39,843 bases of DNA, from NCBI GenBank assembly GCA_049522195.1, contig JBEKOB010000034.1, positions 1 through 39,843 of the forward strand, given 5' to 3'. Below, one piece after another: positions 1 through 8,575 of the stretch (position 1 is the stretch's first letter; each line of letters starts with the position of its first letter). The translations under genes were made by a program, and so were the position numbers. The stretch is from UBA9647 sp049522195. Its GTDB lineage: Bacteria; Bacteroidota; Ignavibacteria; UBA10030. The notes beneath the pieces are model-generated. The model was not told the origin of the DNA. It saw only the letters and a list, made by a program, of their open reading frames with translations, and did no database searches.

Positions 1-302
1 TCAATCCAGTCGATGGCTTGTTCGAAGCGCGTGATGTGCTCCTGTTGAATCCGCTCGACGATTCCGTCCTGCTTTTCCGCGGGCGTCGCCAGATCCGCAC
101 CGAGAACGAATAGGTCATTCTGCAGACATCCGAGAATTTCGTCAATCTCTTTTGCAGGTTTCCATGCGCGTGCCACGCCCAGCGCAGAGTTGAGCTCGTC
201 CACAGTGCCGTACGCTTCGATACGAAGAGCGTCTTTCGGAACGCGTCTCCCGCCGAAGAGCGAGGTCTCTCCCTGGTCACCTGTTGTTGTATAAATCTTC
301 AT
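1..302 (-). CDS. pduO: PduO-type ATP:cob(I)alamin adenosyltransferase, C-terminus cut by window edge
   Basis: This enzyme transfers the adenosyl group of ATP to cob(I)alamin to make coenzyme B12 in the cytosol. About 100 N-terminal codons are visible, starting at an ATG at 302. The translation opens MKIYTTTGDQGETSLFGG and continues with RRVPKD and RIEAYGTVDELNS, the ATP-binding signature of PduO/MMAB proteins (family knowledge). The usual length is about 180-190 residues, so roughly half lies beyond base 1. The next minus-strand gene upstream ends at 459, leaving a 156-base spacer, so a separate promoter is possible. The family call is secure; the physiological role (B12 salvage or supply to a B12 enzyme) cannot be judged from here. 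Confidence 0.92.
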   Translation of the reverse strand, partial: MKIYTTTGDQGETSLFGGRRVPKDALRIEAYGTVDELNSALGVARAWKPAKEIDEILGCLQNDLFVLGADLATPAEKQDGIVERIQQEHITRFEQAIDWI

Positions 303-397
303 AGTCCCTTGTCAGATGATGCCCCAACGTATGAAACCGTTGAGAGATAAGAAGGTAAGGTTCTTCGACAGATTATCTGTTGAAGGAGGCCCATGTC

Positions 398-414
398 CGA
401 CAGTTCAACTGTCG
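398..414. repeat. 17-base perfect palindrome between the dipeptidase and adenosyltransferase genes
   Basis: CGACAGTTCAACTGTCG is two 8-base arms around a central C. It lies 44 bases past the stop of the M20 peptidase and about 95 bases ahead of the adenosyltransferase start, both on the minus strand. No T-run follows on either strand, so it is a poor intrinsic terminator. An operator for a dimeric regulator is equally possible; neither role is shown. Confidence 0.4.
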
Positions 415-458
415 CACGACAGGCTGGGTGTTAGTTACAGGTTGTAGCTGACGATCTT

Positions 459-1850
459 CTACCGGTTCTTACCCCTTTTGTTCCAGAAGTTCGGCAACTC
501 GTTGTAGAAATGGAGACAGGTTCTGATGCCACCGAAAAAGTTGTCCAGCACAATGAACTCGTTCGGAGCGTGTGCATTCCCATCGGGTGATCCGAAACCG
601 AGAAGCACCGTGTCGATGCCAAGCAGCTTCTTGAATTGAACGACGATCGGTATCGAGCCCCCCTCGCGCTGATAGAGAGGCTTCTTGCCAAAACCCTTGT
701 GCAGCGCCGCGACCGCCGCCTGAACTCCCGGACTGTCGATGGGTGTAATTGCAGGCTCACCGCCGTGGAGAGAACGGACTTTCAGGTCGATCGTCTTTGG
801 TGCAATTTTCTTCAGATGCTTTTCGAACAGCTTCGCAATCTTGTCGGATGATTGATCCGGGACGATACGCATGGAAATCTTCGCATACGCTTTTGAGGGA
901 AGTACAGTTTTCGCCCCTTCTCCAATATACCCTCCCCAGATCCCGTTGCATTCAAGCGTCGGCCGGGCCCACAATCTCTCAAGCGAAGTGAACCCTTTCT
1001 CACCATAGAGTTCCTTCACTCCAAGGGATCTGGCATACTTGCGGTCATTCCAGGGAAGTTTCTTGAAGGCAGCCCGCTCGGCCTTCGACAAGGGACGGAC
1101 GTCATCATAGAATCCGGGTATGGTGATCTTTCCATTTTTGTCGTGGAGCGAAGCAATGATCTCTGAAAGCGCTTGAATCGGGTTATGAACGGATCCGCCA
1201 AACGAACCAGAGTGGAGATCTCCATTCGGACCGGTCACTTCGACTTCCATATATGCCAGCCCGCGAAGCCCATAGCAAACTGAAGGGACATCTCTTGCAA
1301 ACATGTCCGAATCCGATATCATCACCAGGTCCGCCTTGAGAAGATTCTTGTATTCAATCACAAAACGATCGAGATGTTCGCTCCCGATTTCCTCTTCCCC
1401 TTCAATCATAATCTTCACGTTCACAGGCAGTGAACCCCCGTTCTTCAAATAGGCTTCGAAAGCCTTCAGATGAGCAAACACCTGCCCTTTGTCATCGACC
1501 GATCCCCTCGCATACAGGTTCCCGTCACGAATCGTGGCTTCGAACGGGGGCGAGGTCCAGAGATCGATCGGATCGTCGGGCTGGACATCATAGTGGCCGT
1601 ACAGGAGGACCGTGGGCTTCCCCTGAGCTTCAAGCCACTCGCCATAGACCACTGGATGGCCGGGAGTCTCCATGATCTGCACGTTTTTGATCCCAATGCT
1701 CCGGAGCTGATTCGCAATCCACTCAGCGCAGCGATGCATATCATTGCCATGATCAGCCTGAGAGCTCACGCTTGGAATCGCAAGGAAATCCTTAAGTTCA
1801 GAGAGGTAGCGTTGACTGTTGGCTTCCAGGTAGGTCATGTATTGTTGCAT
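459..1850 (-). CDS. M20 family metallopeptidase (dipeptidase, carnosinase/CNDP-like)
   Basis: A cytosolic di-zinc peptidase of 463 residues, the normal length for M20 dipeptidases of the ArgE/DapE/CNDP group. Visible metal and catalytic residues: His86 in LLYGHYDVQP, bridging Asp119 in RGSVDDKG, the general-base Glu in IEGEEEIGS (about 152), the acidic ISDSD (about 180), and the late ligand His in GNAHAPNEF near residue 427. The middle LHSGSFGG stretch belongs to the dimerisation lid. There is no signal peptide. The ATG at 1850 has a GGAGG about eight bases upstream, which supports this start. It probably hydrolyses small peptides; substrate specificity cannot be read from the sequence. It stands apart from the heme operon, which diverges from it. 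Confidence 0.9.
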   Translation of the reverse strand: MQQYMTYLEANSQRYLSELKDFLAIPSVSSQADHGNDMHRCAEWIANQLRSIGIKNVQIMETPGHPVVYGEWLEAQGKPTVLLYGHYDVQPDDPIDLWTSPPFEATIRDGNLYARGSVDDKGQVFAHLKAFEAYLKNGGSLPVNVKIMIEGEEEIGSEHLDRFVIEYKNLLKADLVMISDSDMFARDVPSVCYGLRGLAYMEVEVTGPNGDLHSGSFGGSVHNPIQALSEIIASLHDKNGKITIPGFYDDVRPLSKAERAAFKKLPWNDRKYARSLGVKELYGEKGFTSLERLWARPTLECNGIWGGYIGEGAKTVLPSKAYAKISMRIVPDQSSDKIAKLFEKHLKKIAPKTIDLKVRSLHGGEPAITPIDSPGVQAAVAALHKGFGKKPLYQREGGSIPIVVQFKKLLGIDTVLLGFGSPDGNAHAPNEFIVLDNFFGGIRTCLHFYNELPNFWNKRGKNR

Positions 1851-2004
1851 TGCAATTGTCCTCCGAAAAACTGCGTTCGAAGCCAGCTGGTGGGCTAAAT
1901 TCGTGTCAATATATCAGACGACGTTCCGAAAGGCAAGAAAATAGGGAGAACGTGACAGTTGGATTTCCCACTTGTGACTAATTATTGCTCACTATTCAGC
2001 ATTC

Positions 2005-2035
2005 TTGTTTCTGGCACAACAATTGCCTAATTTTC
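2005..2035 (+). promoter_or_regulatory. Candidate promoter of the heme operon
   Basis: A TTG at 2005-2007 and TAATTTTC at 2028-2035 lie 20 bases apart. This is close to the Bacteroidota primary-sigma pattern (TTTG about 20 bases before TAnnTTTG), with the last G replaced by C. It sits about 40 bases before the first plausible start of the hemX-like gene in an otherwise gene-free gap. Pattern match only. Confidence 0.4.
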
Positions 2036-2076
2036 GAGAGAATCAAGCAGTTTGACAAACCCAGAGGCAAGCCATC

Positions 2077-2892
2077 ATACTCGAAATACTGAACATAGTT
2101 CTGCCGGTAGTCTACTTCTCGGTCGTCTGGACGTATGGAAAGGCCTTCTTTTCAGACGTAGTTTGGGCGAAACAACTCAAGAGCAAGTTGTTGATGGGGG
2201 CAATTTCTCTCCATCTCCTGTACTTCGTCCTGAGGATCCTGGCATTCGGTCATCCGCCTGTCACTTCTGTGGGTGAGATTCTCTCGGTGTTAGCTTTTTC
2301 GGTGGCCCTTGCTTATGCCGTGATCGAGCGCAAATCGAGGGCAAAGGAAACAGGATACTTCATTTTGAATTTTTCCTTCTTCTTTCAGCTGGGCTCTACC
2401 CTGTTTATCAGGGATCTTGTTGAAGTGCCGCAGATCCTTCGCAGCAACTGGTTCGGCCTGCACGTTACGAGCGCCCTCATAGGATATTCGGCGATTACCA
2501 TATCGGCCGTCTATGGTTTCCTGTACCTCATGCTGTATCACGAGATCAAGGCGAACCGATTCGGGGTCATCTACAAGAAGCTCCCGAATCTTGAGACGCT
2601 CGAGAGGATGAACTTCATCGCGATCACGCTTGCATTCGTTTTCCTGACGATAGCGATCCTCGCAGGATTCGTTTGGCTCCCGCAAGCATTCACACATTTC
2701 TCCTATGCTGATCCGAAGCTTCTCGGGACGATCGTCATCTGGTCAATGTATGGAGTCGGAATTCTCGCGAAGAAACGAGGGAACCTGCACGGCCGGAGCG
2801 TAATGGTCCTCTCCATCTGCGCTTTCGCGATCGCGATTTTTTCGATGACCATCATCAACATGTTCTTCAGCGGTTTTCACAGGTTCAGCTAA
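2077..2892 (+). CDS. hemX: HemX/CcsA-like cytochrome c assembly membrane protein, non-standard start codon
   Basis: A polytopic inner-membrane protein of the HemX/CcsA superfamily, encoded directly upstream of hemA as in the hemAXCDBL operons of Firmicutes. It has about eight hydrophobic segments, but the tryptophan-rich WWD heme-handling motif of true CcsA/CcmF proteins is missing, which favours HemX, a protein linked to glutamyl-tRNA reductase levels in Bacillus. Start: the first ordinary start codon (TTG at 2188) would cut off a well-formed first helix. The frame is open back to 2056 and reads ILEILNIVLPVVYFSVVW, so translation probably begins at ATA 2077 or ATC 2074, six to nine bases after AGAGGC. 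This gives 271 residues, the usual family size. Either a rare start codon is used or the base is a mutation or sequencing error. hemA follows after 19 bases. Confidence 0.75.
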   Translation: MLEILNIVLPVVYFSVVWTYGKAFFSDVVWAKQLKSKLLMGAISLHLLYFVLRILAFGHPPVTSVGEILSVLAFSVALAYAVIERKSRAKETGYFILNFSFFFQLGSTLFIRDLVEVPQILRSNWFGLHVTSALIGYSAITISAVYGFLYLMLYHEIKANRFGVIYKKLPNLETLERMNFIAITLAFVFLTIAILAGFVWLPQAFTHFSYADPKLLGTIVIWSMYGVGILAKKRGNLHGRSVMVLSICAFAIAIFSMTIINMFFSGFHRFS

Positions 2893-2911
2893 TAGATCGG
2901 ACTCCTGCAAA

Positions 2912-4198
2912 GTGAATTTGGTTTGCGCCGGCATATCGCACAATACAGCCCCGCTTGAGATGCGCGAGCGGCTCTGGTTCTCCCCCGCGGAGATCCGTGC
3001 AGCCCTTCCTCACCTGAAGTCTCTTGGCTTCAGTGAGTGCGTTCTCTTCTCAACGTGCAACCGGACCGAACTCTATGCCTTTAGCGATCACAACGATCCT
3101 CAGATCGATGTGCTGATAGACTTTCTGCGGACACAGAAGCAGGTGAAAGACACCGTGCCAGCAAGCCATTTCTTCTCCCATGTCTCGGGCGGCGCGGCTG
3201 AGCACCTGTTCCGCGTGGCGGCCGGCATCGATTCTATGATTGTCGGCGATGTCCAGATTCTCGCCCAGGTCAAGGAAGGCTACGCGCTGGCCCAGGAAAG
3301 TGGCACAGCCGGATTCTTTGTGAACAAGCTCTTCCAATTGGCATTCCACGTCGGCAAGCGTTCCCGAAGCGAGAGCCTGATCTCCGAGGGGGCCATCTCC
3401 GTCAGCTACGCCGCTGTTGAGCTGGCACAGAGGATCTTCGACGACCTGAGTCGCAAGAAAGCGCTGATTATCGGGGCTGGAGAAACTGCTCAGCTTACCG
3501 CAAAGCACCTTCACGGGAGAGGAATCGGCTCCCTCTTCATTACGAACAGGACGGCCGAGCGATCCGAAAACCTGGCCAAGATGGTCGGCGGCACGGCAAT
3601 CCCCTTTGATACTTTTTGCGAGAGGTTGAACGAGATCGATATCATTATCTCATCCGTTCAATCAGACCGTCACGTTCTCTCAGCCAAAGACATCAGGGAA
3701 ATCGGAAAGGGACGCCATCGCGGCACGCTCTTCATCATCGACCTTGGAGTACCCCGCAACATCGATCCGTTTGCCAAGGAGATCGAGAACGTCTTTTTGT
3801 ACGACCTCGACAGCCTGAACGTGATGGTGAGCGAGAACATTGCCCGACGACGCGAGGAAGTTCCGAAGATTCAGGCGATCATCGAAGCGGAATTGGCCGA
3901 TCTTTCACGTTGGCACAGCTCGCTTGAAGCAACTCCAACGATCGCGGCGCTCACCGATCTGATCGAACGAATCCGCTCCGAAGAAGTCGCGAAAAACGTC
4001 AATCGGTTTGAGGAGAAAGACAAGGAACTGCTCGACATCGTTACGAAACGTATCGTGAATAAGGTTCTCCACACGCCAATTACGAACCTCCGAAACGGTC
4101 ACGACTCGAATCTGTCCGACCGTTTGCAGAAGATCAGCGCCGTCCGAAAGCTCTTCGGTATCGATACGGAGCAGAAGGAGCATTCAGATGGCAGTTAA
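2912..4198 (+). CDS. hemA: Glutamyl-tRNA reductase
   Basis: First committed step of C5-pathway tetrapyrrole synthesis: NADPH reduction of glutamyl-tRNA to glutamate-1-semialdehyde. The 428 residues match the family length. Visible signatures are GISHNTAPLEMRE at the N-terminus, catalytic Cys49 in STCNRTELYAF, the NADPH-binding GAGETAQLTAKHL at about 190, and FIIDLGVPRNIDP. A C-terminal helical dimerisation domain follows and ends with HKV-type motifs in degenerate form. The start is a GTG at 2912 with no clear Shine-Dalgarno sequence. It overlaps hemC by 11 bases, suggesting translational coupling. Its presence means heme is built from glutamate; the partner aminotransferase HemL is not in this window. 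Confidence 0.97.
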   Translation: MNLVCAGISHNTAPLEMRERLWFSPAEIRAALPHLKSLGFSECVLFSTCNRTELYAFSDHNDPQIDVLIDFLRTQKQVKDTVPASHFFSHVSGGAAEHLFRVAAGIDSMIVGDVQILAQVKEGYALAQESGTAGFFVNKLFQLAFHVGKRSRSESLISEGAISVSYAAVELAQRIFDDLSRKKALIIGAGETAQLTAKHLHGRGIGSLFITNRTAERSENLAKMVGGTAIPFDTFCERLNEIDIIISSVQSDRHVLSAKDIREIGKGRHRGTLFIIDLGVPRNIDPFAKEIENVFLYDLDSLNVMVSENIARRREEVPKIQAIIEAELADLSRWHSSLEATPTIAALTDLIERIRSEEVAKNVNRFEEKDKELLDIVTKRIVNKVLHTPITNLRNGHDSNLSDRLQKISAVRKLFGIDTEQKEHSDGS

Positions 4199-5153
4199 CC
4201 GGCTCATCGTCGGCACACGCGGCAGCGAGCTGGCTTTCTGGCAGAGCACATTCGTCAAGTCAAGACTCTCCACATTCCATCCCACACTGCGGGTCGAACT
4301 CCAGATCATCAAGACGCTGGGGGACAAAATCCTCGACTCTCCCCTTTCGAAGATCGGAGACAAGGGGCTTTTCACCAAAGAGATCGAGCGCGCCCTCGTT
4401 GAGAAGTCGATCGACCTTGCCGTTCACAGCCTGAAAGATGTCCCTACCCAGCTTCCGTTTGGGCTTACCATCGGGGCGATCACAGAACGCGAGGATGTGC
4501 GTGATGTATTTATCGGCCATCCCAAGAAGGGGTACACTCGTTTCGCAGATCTGCCAAGTGGGGCCCAGATCGCGACAGGAAGCCTCCGCCGAAAATCGCA
4601 ACTCCTGCAACACAGGCCTGATTTCCGGATCGTGGATATTAGGGGCAATTTGAACACCCGGATGCATAAGTTGGAGAGTTCCGATTGGGATGGAATGATC
4701 CTCGCCCGGGCCGGCGTAAAACGACTGGGGTGGGACTCATTGATTACAGAAATACTACCGGTCGATGTCATGCTCCCGGCCGTCGGCCAGGGAGCGCTCG
4801 CTCTGGAAGTCCGGGATGACGACGAGGATACACGGCAAATCATAGGCTCGTTGCATCACGAAGAAACGGCCCGAGCCGTTGTCGGAGAACGCACCTTCCT
4901 GCGCTTCCTCGAAGGGGGATGCCAGGTACCGATCGGCACGTACGGCCGAATCGAAAACGAAATCTTTAAACTGGACGCGGTGATCGGAAGCATCGACGGC
5001 ACCCGTTCTGTGAGGGGAAGGATCTCGGGTTCACCTTCCGCGTCGGCTCACCTGGGGGAGGAACTTGCCCAACAGTTACTGTCGCAGGGGGGCAAAGAAA
5101 TCCTCAATGAGATTCGATCGCTCGGCTCGTCAGACCAACCCGTCGAACCTTAG
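4188..5153 (+). CDS. hemC: Porphobilinogen deaminase (hydroxymethylbilane synthase)
   Basis: Condenses four porphobilinogen units into hydroxymethylbilane in the cytosol. At 321 residues it is of typical length. It shows GTRGSELAFWQ at the N-terminus, catalytic Asp84 in AVHSLKDVPT, the arginine-rich GSLRRKSQL and DIRGNLNTR stretches that hold the growing chain, LPAVGQGALALEVR, and Cys245 in EGGCQVPIG, which carries the dipyrromethane cofactor. The start ATG at 4188 lies inside the hemA end, with GAAGGAG upstream giving a good ribosome site. hemD follows after 15 bases. The porphobilinogen-forming enzyme HemB is not encoded in the cluster. Confidence 0.97.
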   Translation: MAVNRLIVGTRGSELAFWQSTFVKSRLSTFHPTLRVELQIIKTLGDKILDSPLSKIGDKGLFTKEIERALVEKSIDLAVHSLKDVPTQLPFGLTIGAITEREDVRDVFIGHPKKGYTRFADLPSGAQIATGSLRRKSQLLQHRPDFRIVDIRGNLNTRMHKLESSDWDGMILARAGVKRLGWDSLITEILPVDVMLPAVGQGALALEVRDDDEDTRQIIGSLHHEETARAVVGERTFLRFLEGGCQVPIGTYGRIENEIFKLDAVIGSIDGTRSVRGRISGSPSASAHLGEELAQQLLSQGGKEILNEIRSLGSSDQPVEP

Positions 5154-5168
5154 GTCGACAGGCACACT

Positions 5169-6359
5169 GTGACTGACGACAGTCGTAAGAATCCGGATAT
5201 CCTTCAGCGAGCGCAATCCCTCGCGACGCTGCTTCACGCCATCACATTAACTGCTGCTGACGCGCCCGAACGGACGGGCATCTCGCTTCGCCGGACCTCA
5301 AGGCTGCTCTACAAGAAACTCTCATCCCTTTCGGAGCATCGAGGGACAGGCCAGGATCTCTCTCAGTCCCTGGATGAATCGCTGGCTCTTGCTTCGAGCA
5401 TTCTGACAGAGCTCTCATCGCCAGAAATCCCTTCAGGCATTCCCGAGAAGGATCGTGCGTCCCTCATCGGCTCCTGCACAGACCTCCTCAATGCGCTGCA
5501 ACACGCGATCGGCGCACCTGAGTGGCCATCAATTCTTTCAGATCAAGCACGCGGAACAGAACGATCGAAATCCGCAGCTCAGAAGGTCTCTCAGAGTCTG
5601 CAAGGCAAAGTCATCCTCATCACACGCCCCCTCTCGCAAAGTCAGGATTCAGTGAAGATGATAGAACGGCACGGAGGTTTGCCGGTCGTGATCCCGATGA
5701 TCGAGATCCTGGATCCCGATGATTGGTATCCCGTTGATCATTCAATCGTCAATCTGAAGGGATATGACGGAGTCATCTTTACAAGCCAGAATGGTGTCGA
5801 GAGATTCCTCGGAAGAATAAAAACGATCAACGTGGAAGCACTCAAGGTTCTTGCGACGCGCCGAATCTATGCTGTAGGAGAGAAAACACGCGCCAGCTTG
5901 GAAAACGCCCAAATTCCGGTTACCTTAGTGCCGGAACGGTTTTCGGCGAACGATCTCCTCTCCGCGCTTCAAAAGGAGCCGCTCGCGGGGAAGCGGTTCT
6001 TATTTGCGAAGGGGAGTATGGTGAAAGGGGAGATTCCAACCGCGCTTCGGGCTTCACATGCTGTTGTGGATGAGATTGAGGTTTACAGGACAGAAGGAGC
6101 GTCCGGTGCCTTCTTTGGCGCTTTGGATCGGGCGCTGAAGAATCGCGAGATCGATGCCCTGACATTTTTCAGCCCTTCTGCGGTACAGAATTTCACGCAC
6201 GCGATCGTGCCGGAGAATAGCTGGGAATCTGTCACTGCCTGCATAGGCCCCTCCACCACACAAGCCGCTGAGTCAGCGGGCTTCGCCAAAATTATCACGC
6301 CCCCGGAGGCAACGGCCGAGTCGCTGATCAATGCGTTGGTCCAATATTTCGAACGATAA
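5169..6359 (+). CDS. hemD: Uroporphyrinogen-III synthase with extra N-terminal domain
   Basis: Cyclises hydroxymethylbilane to uroporphyrinogen III. The HemD fold covers residues 144-396 (LQGKVILITRPLSQSQD, then GYDGVIFTSQNGVERF, and FFSPSAVQNF near the end); about 253 residues is the normal size of the whole enzyme. Ahead of it lie about 143 residues with no HemD similarity that I can see: mostly helical, rich in Ser, Leu and Gln, without a signal peptide or membrane segment. The extension is in frame from a GTG at 5169, 15 bases after hemC, so it looks translated. It could be an interaction or regulatory domain. I do not recognise it. hemE starts 27 bases later. Confidence 0.9.
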   Translation: MTDDSRKNPDILQRAQSLATLLHAITLTAADAPERTGISLRRTSRLLYKKLSSLSEHRGTGQDLSQSLDESLALASSILTELSSPEIPSGIPEKDRASLIGSCTDLLNALQHAIGAPEWPSILSDQARGTERSKSAAQKVSQSLQGKVILITRPLSQSQDSVKMIERHGGLPVVIPMIEILDPDDWYPVDHSIVNLKGYDGVIFTSQNGVERFLGRIKTINVEALKVLATRRIYAVGEKTRASLENAQIPVTLVPERFSANDLLSALQKEPLAGKRFLFAKGSMVKGEIPTALRASHAVVDEIEVYRTEGASGAFFGALDRALKNREIDALTFFSPSAVQNFTHAIVPENSWESVTACIGPSTTQAAESAGFAKIITPPEATAESLINALVQYFER

Positions 6360-6386
6360 TTCCACTTTTGTTTTGGACGTTGAACG

Positions 6387-7430
6387 ATGACGAACGATTT
6401 GTTTCTTCGAGCTTGCCACCGAGAGCCGGTTGATCGGACTCCTGTCTGGATGATGCGCCAGGCCGGGAGGTATCTCCCGGAGTACCGTGCTGTACGCGCC
6501 AAGCATGATTTTCTCACGCTGTGCAAGACTCCGGAGCTCGCCGCAGAAGTTTCCATACAGCCGGTCGAGCTCATCGACGTCGATGCATGCATCATCTTCT
6601 CCGATATTCTGGTAGTTCCTGAGGCGATGGGCATGGAGTTGGTGATGGAAGAAGGGAACGGAGGCCCGCGGTTTCCTCATCCCCTACGGTCACGAGCGGA
6701 CATTGATGCGCTCAAGGTGCCCGATCCCAATCGTGAGTTAAAATTCGTTATGGAGGCGCTCCGTCTCACTCGGAAACAATTGAACGGCCGGGTTCCATTA
6801 ATCGGGTTCGCTGGGTCACCCTGGACGCTCGCGACCTATATGGTAGAAGGAAAAGGATCAAGAAGTTTCCGGCACATCAAGGAGCTCATCTACAACAATC
6901 CAAAAGACGCTCATGCCCTGCTCGAGAAGCTGGCGCGGAGCGTCGCCTCATATCTGAATGCTCAGATCGAGGCCGGCGCACAAGCCATCCAGATTTTTGA
7001 TACGTGGGGCGGGATATTGCCGCAGGAGGAATTCCGCGAATTCTCACTCCGATCGATCAACCTGGTCATCCAGCTCCTCAGACGGAACAACGTCCCGGTC
7101 ATCTTGTTCTGCAAGGACTGTGGACACTCCCTCGAAGCAATCGCCGATCTGCGCCCAGACGTCGTGAGTCTAGACTGGACAGTCGATATCGGAAGAGCGA
7201 GAGACATGGTCGGGAGCTACGTGGCACTTCAGGGGAATATGGATCCTGCGTTACTCTATGCCTCACCCGAGCGGATTCGAACCGCTGTGCAGAAGATCCT
7301 CGAGAAGTTTGGCAAAGGCTCTGGGCACATTTTCAACCTGGGCCACGGGATTTTGCCGGACGTCCCGGTAGAACATGCAAAGGCGTTTGTGCAGGCGGTC
7401 AAGAACGAGAGCCCGAAATACCACCGCTAG
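6387..7430 (+). CDS. hemE: Uroporphyrinogen decarboxylase
   Basis: Removes four carboxyl groups from uroporphyrinogen III to give coproporphyrinogen III. The 347 residues fit the family. The substrate-binding signature MRQAGRYLPEYR lies at about residues 23-34, followed by CKTPELAAEVSIQP, IIFSDILVVPEAMG, GFAGSPWTLATYM and FNLGHGILPDVPVEH near the C-terminus, all diagnostic. The start is the ATG at 6387 after GGACGTTGAACG. It is downstream of hemD with a 27-base gap and is separated from hemH by 152 bases in which I see no gene. The step to protoporphyrinogen (HemN or HemF) is not in this window. Confidence 0.97.
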   Translation: MTNDLFLRACHREPVDRTPVWMMRQAGRYLPEYRAVRAKHDFLTLCKTPELAAEVSIQPVELIDVDACIIFSDILVVPEAMGMELVMEEGNGGPRFPHPLRSRADIDALKVPDPNRELKFVMEALRLTRKQLNGRVPLIGFAGSPWTLATYMVEGKGSRSFRHIKELIYNNPKDAHALLEKLARSVASYLNAQIEAGAQAIQIFDTWGGILPQEEFREFSLRSINLVIQLLRRNNVPVILFCKDCGHSLEAIADLRPDVVSLDWTVDIGRARDMVGSYVALQGNMDPALLYASPERIRTAVQKILEKFGKGSGHIFNLGHGILPDVPVEHAKAFVQAVKNESPKYHR

Positions 7431-7582
7431 AAGAACAGCCGTCACCCCTTTTCACACACGGAGCAGCGCATTCACCACAGCGAACCCATACCTGAAAAGC
7501 GCCATTCAGGTCCGTGTAGTTGAAACCTCCCCATCAAAAGGATTGTTGAGAGCGTAACGGTACAAAGCGAAGAATTATCACT

Positions 7583-8575
7583 ATGAATTCCGATCGAATC
7601 GCAGTTGTGTTGTTTCAACTGGGGGGGCCTGACTCCCTCGGCGCGATCGAGCCGTTTCTCTTCAATCTCTTCATGGATCCGGACATTATCGACTTTCCGT
7701 TCGCCCGATTCGTGCGAAGACCGCTAGCGAAGTTCATCTCATCCAATCGATCAAAAAAGGTCGCCGTGAACTATGCTGCCATCGGAGGAAAATCCCCCAT
7801 CCTCGATTTGACGCGCGCTCAGGCATCCGCACTGGAGACCGAGCTCAACAAGCGGTTTCCTGCGGCCGTTTTTGTCGCGATGCGGTACTGGAACCCGTTG
7901 ACCTCTGTTGTGGCAGAAGAGATCCACACCGGTCGATTCAAAGAAATCATTCTCCTCCCCTTATATCCGCAGTACTCGATAACCACGTCCGGTTCCAGCA
8001 TCAATGAGTGGAATCGTCAGTGCGAGCGAATCGGGTTGAGGGATGTATCTCAGGCGATTGTACATCGCTTCTATGAGAACCCGGACTACATAAGCGCAAT
8101 CGTAGAGAATATCGATGCCGCGCTTTCCCGCTTCGAGGGAGTGCCATCGAACAAAATTCACCTGCTCTTCAGCGCACATGGCGTGCCGGTATCGATTATC
8201 GAGAAGGGAGATCCGTACCAGAAACACATCGAAGCCACGGTTCGACTTGTGCTGGAGCGCGGTGGCTGGACCTCCCCGCAGACGCTCTGCTACCAGAGCA
8301 AGGTTGGTCCTGCGCAGTGGCTCAAACCTTCTTTGAACGAGACGATCGACCGGCTTGGAGCAGCCGGCGTCAAGAATGTCCTCGTCATCCCTGTGGCGTT
8401 CCTGACGGATCACATCGAGACTCTCCACGAAATCAACATTGAGACCCGGCACAGGGCGAAGGAACTCGGGATCGTACAATTCGAAATGATGCCCGCGCTC
8501 AACAGTCATCCGAAACTCATCAAAGCACTGGCAGACGAGGTGACCCGACTGGTAAGCATCCTGAAATCGAAATGA
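7583..8575 (+). CDS. hemH: Ferrochelatase
   Basis: Inserts Fe(II) into the porphyrin macrocycle. Its 330 residues are typical. It begins AVVLFQLGGPDSLGAIEPFL, shows YNP-type surface residues in RYWNPLTSVV, the PLYPQYSITTSGSS signature, metal-binding His199 in LFSAHGVPVS, and the acidic partner in FLTDHIETLHEI. The gene ends in an ATGA overlap with the next gene (the oxidase), so the two are probably translationally coupled. Coupling to a HemY-like oxidase fits the protoporphyrin-dependent route, although coproporphyrin ferrochelatases share these motifs and this distinction was not tested. Confidence 0.96.
   Translation: MNSDRIAVVLFQLGGPDSLGAIEPFLFNLFMDPDIIDFPFARFVRRPLAKFISSNRSKKVAVNYAAIGGKSPILDLTRAQASALETELNKRFPAAVFVAMRYWNPLTSVVAEEIHTGRFKEIILLPLYPQYSITTSGSSINEWNRQCERIGLRDVSQAIVHRFYENPDYISAIVENIDAALSRFEGVPSNKIHLLFSAHGVPVSIIEKGDPYQKHIEATVRLVLERGGWTSPQTLCYQSKVGPAQWLKPSLNETIDRLGAAGVKNVLVIPVAFLTDHIETLHEINIETRHRAKELGIVQFEMMPALNSHPKLIKALADEVTRLVSILKSK

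Noticed and set aside
394..435. Tiny plus-strand frame after a strong GAAGGAGG sequence (ATG at 393)
   Set aside because: Only 13 codons and it overlaps the palindrome at 398-414; a leader peptide is conceivable but there is no plus-strand gene after it to regulate.
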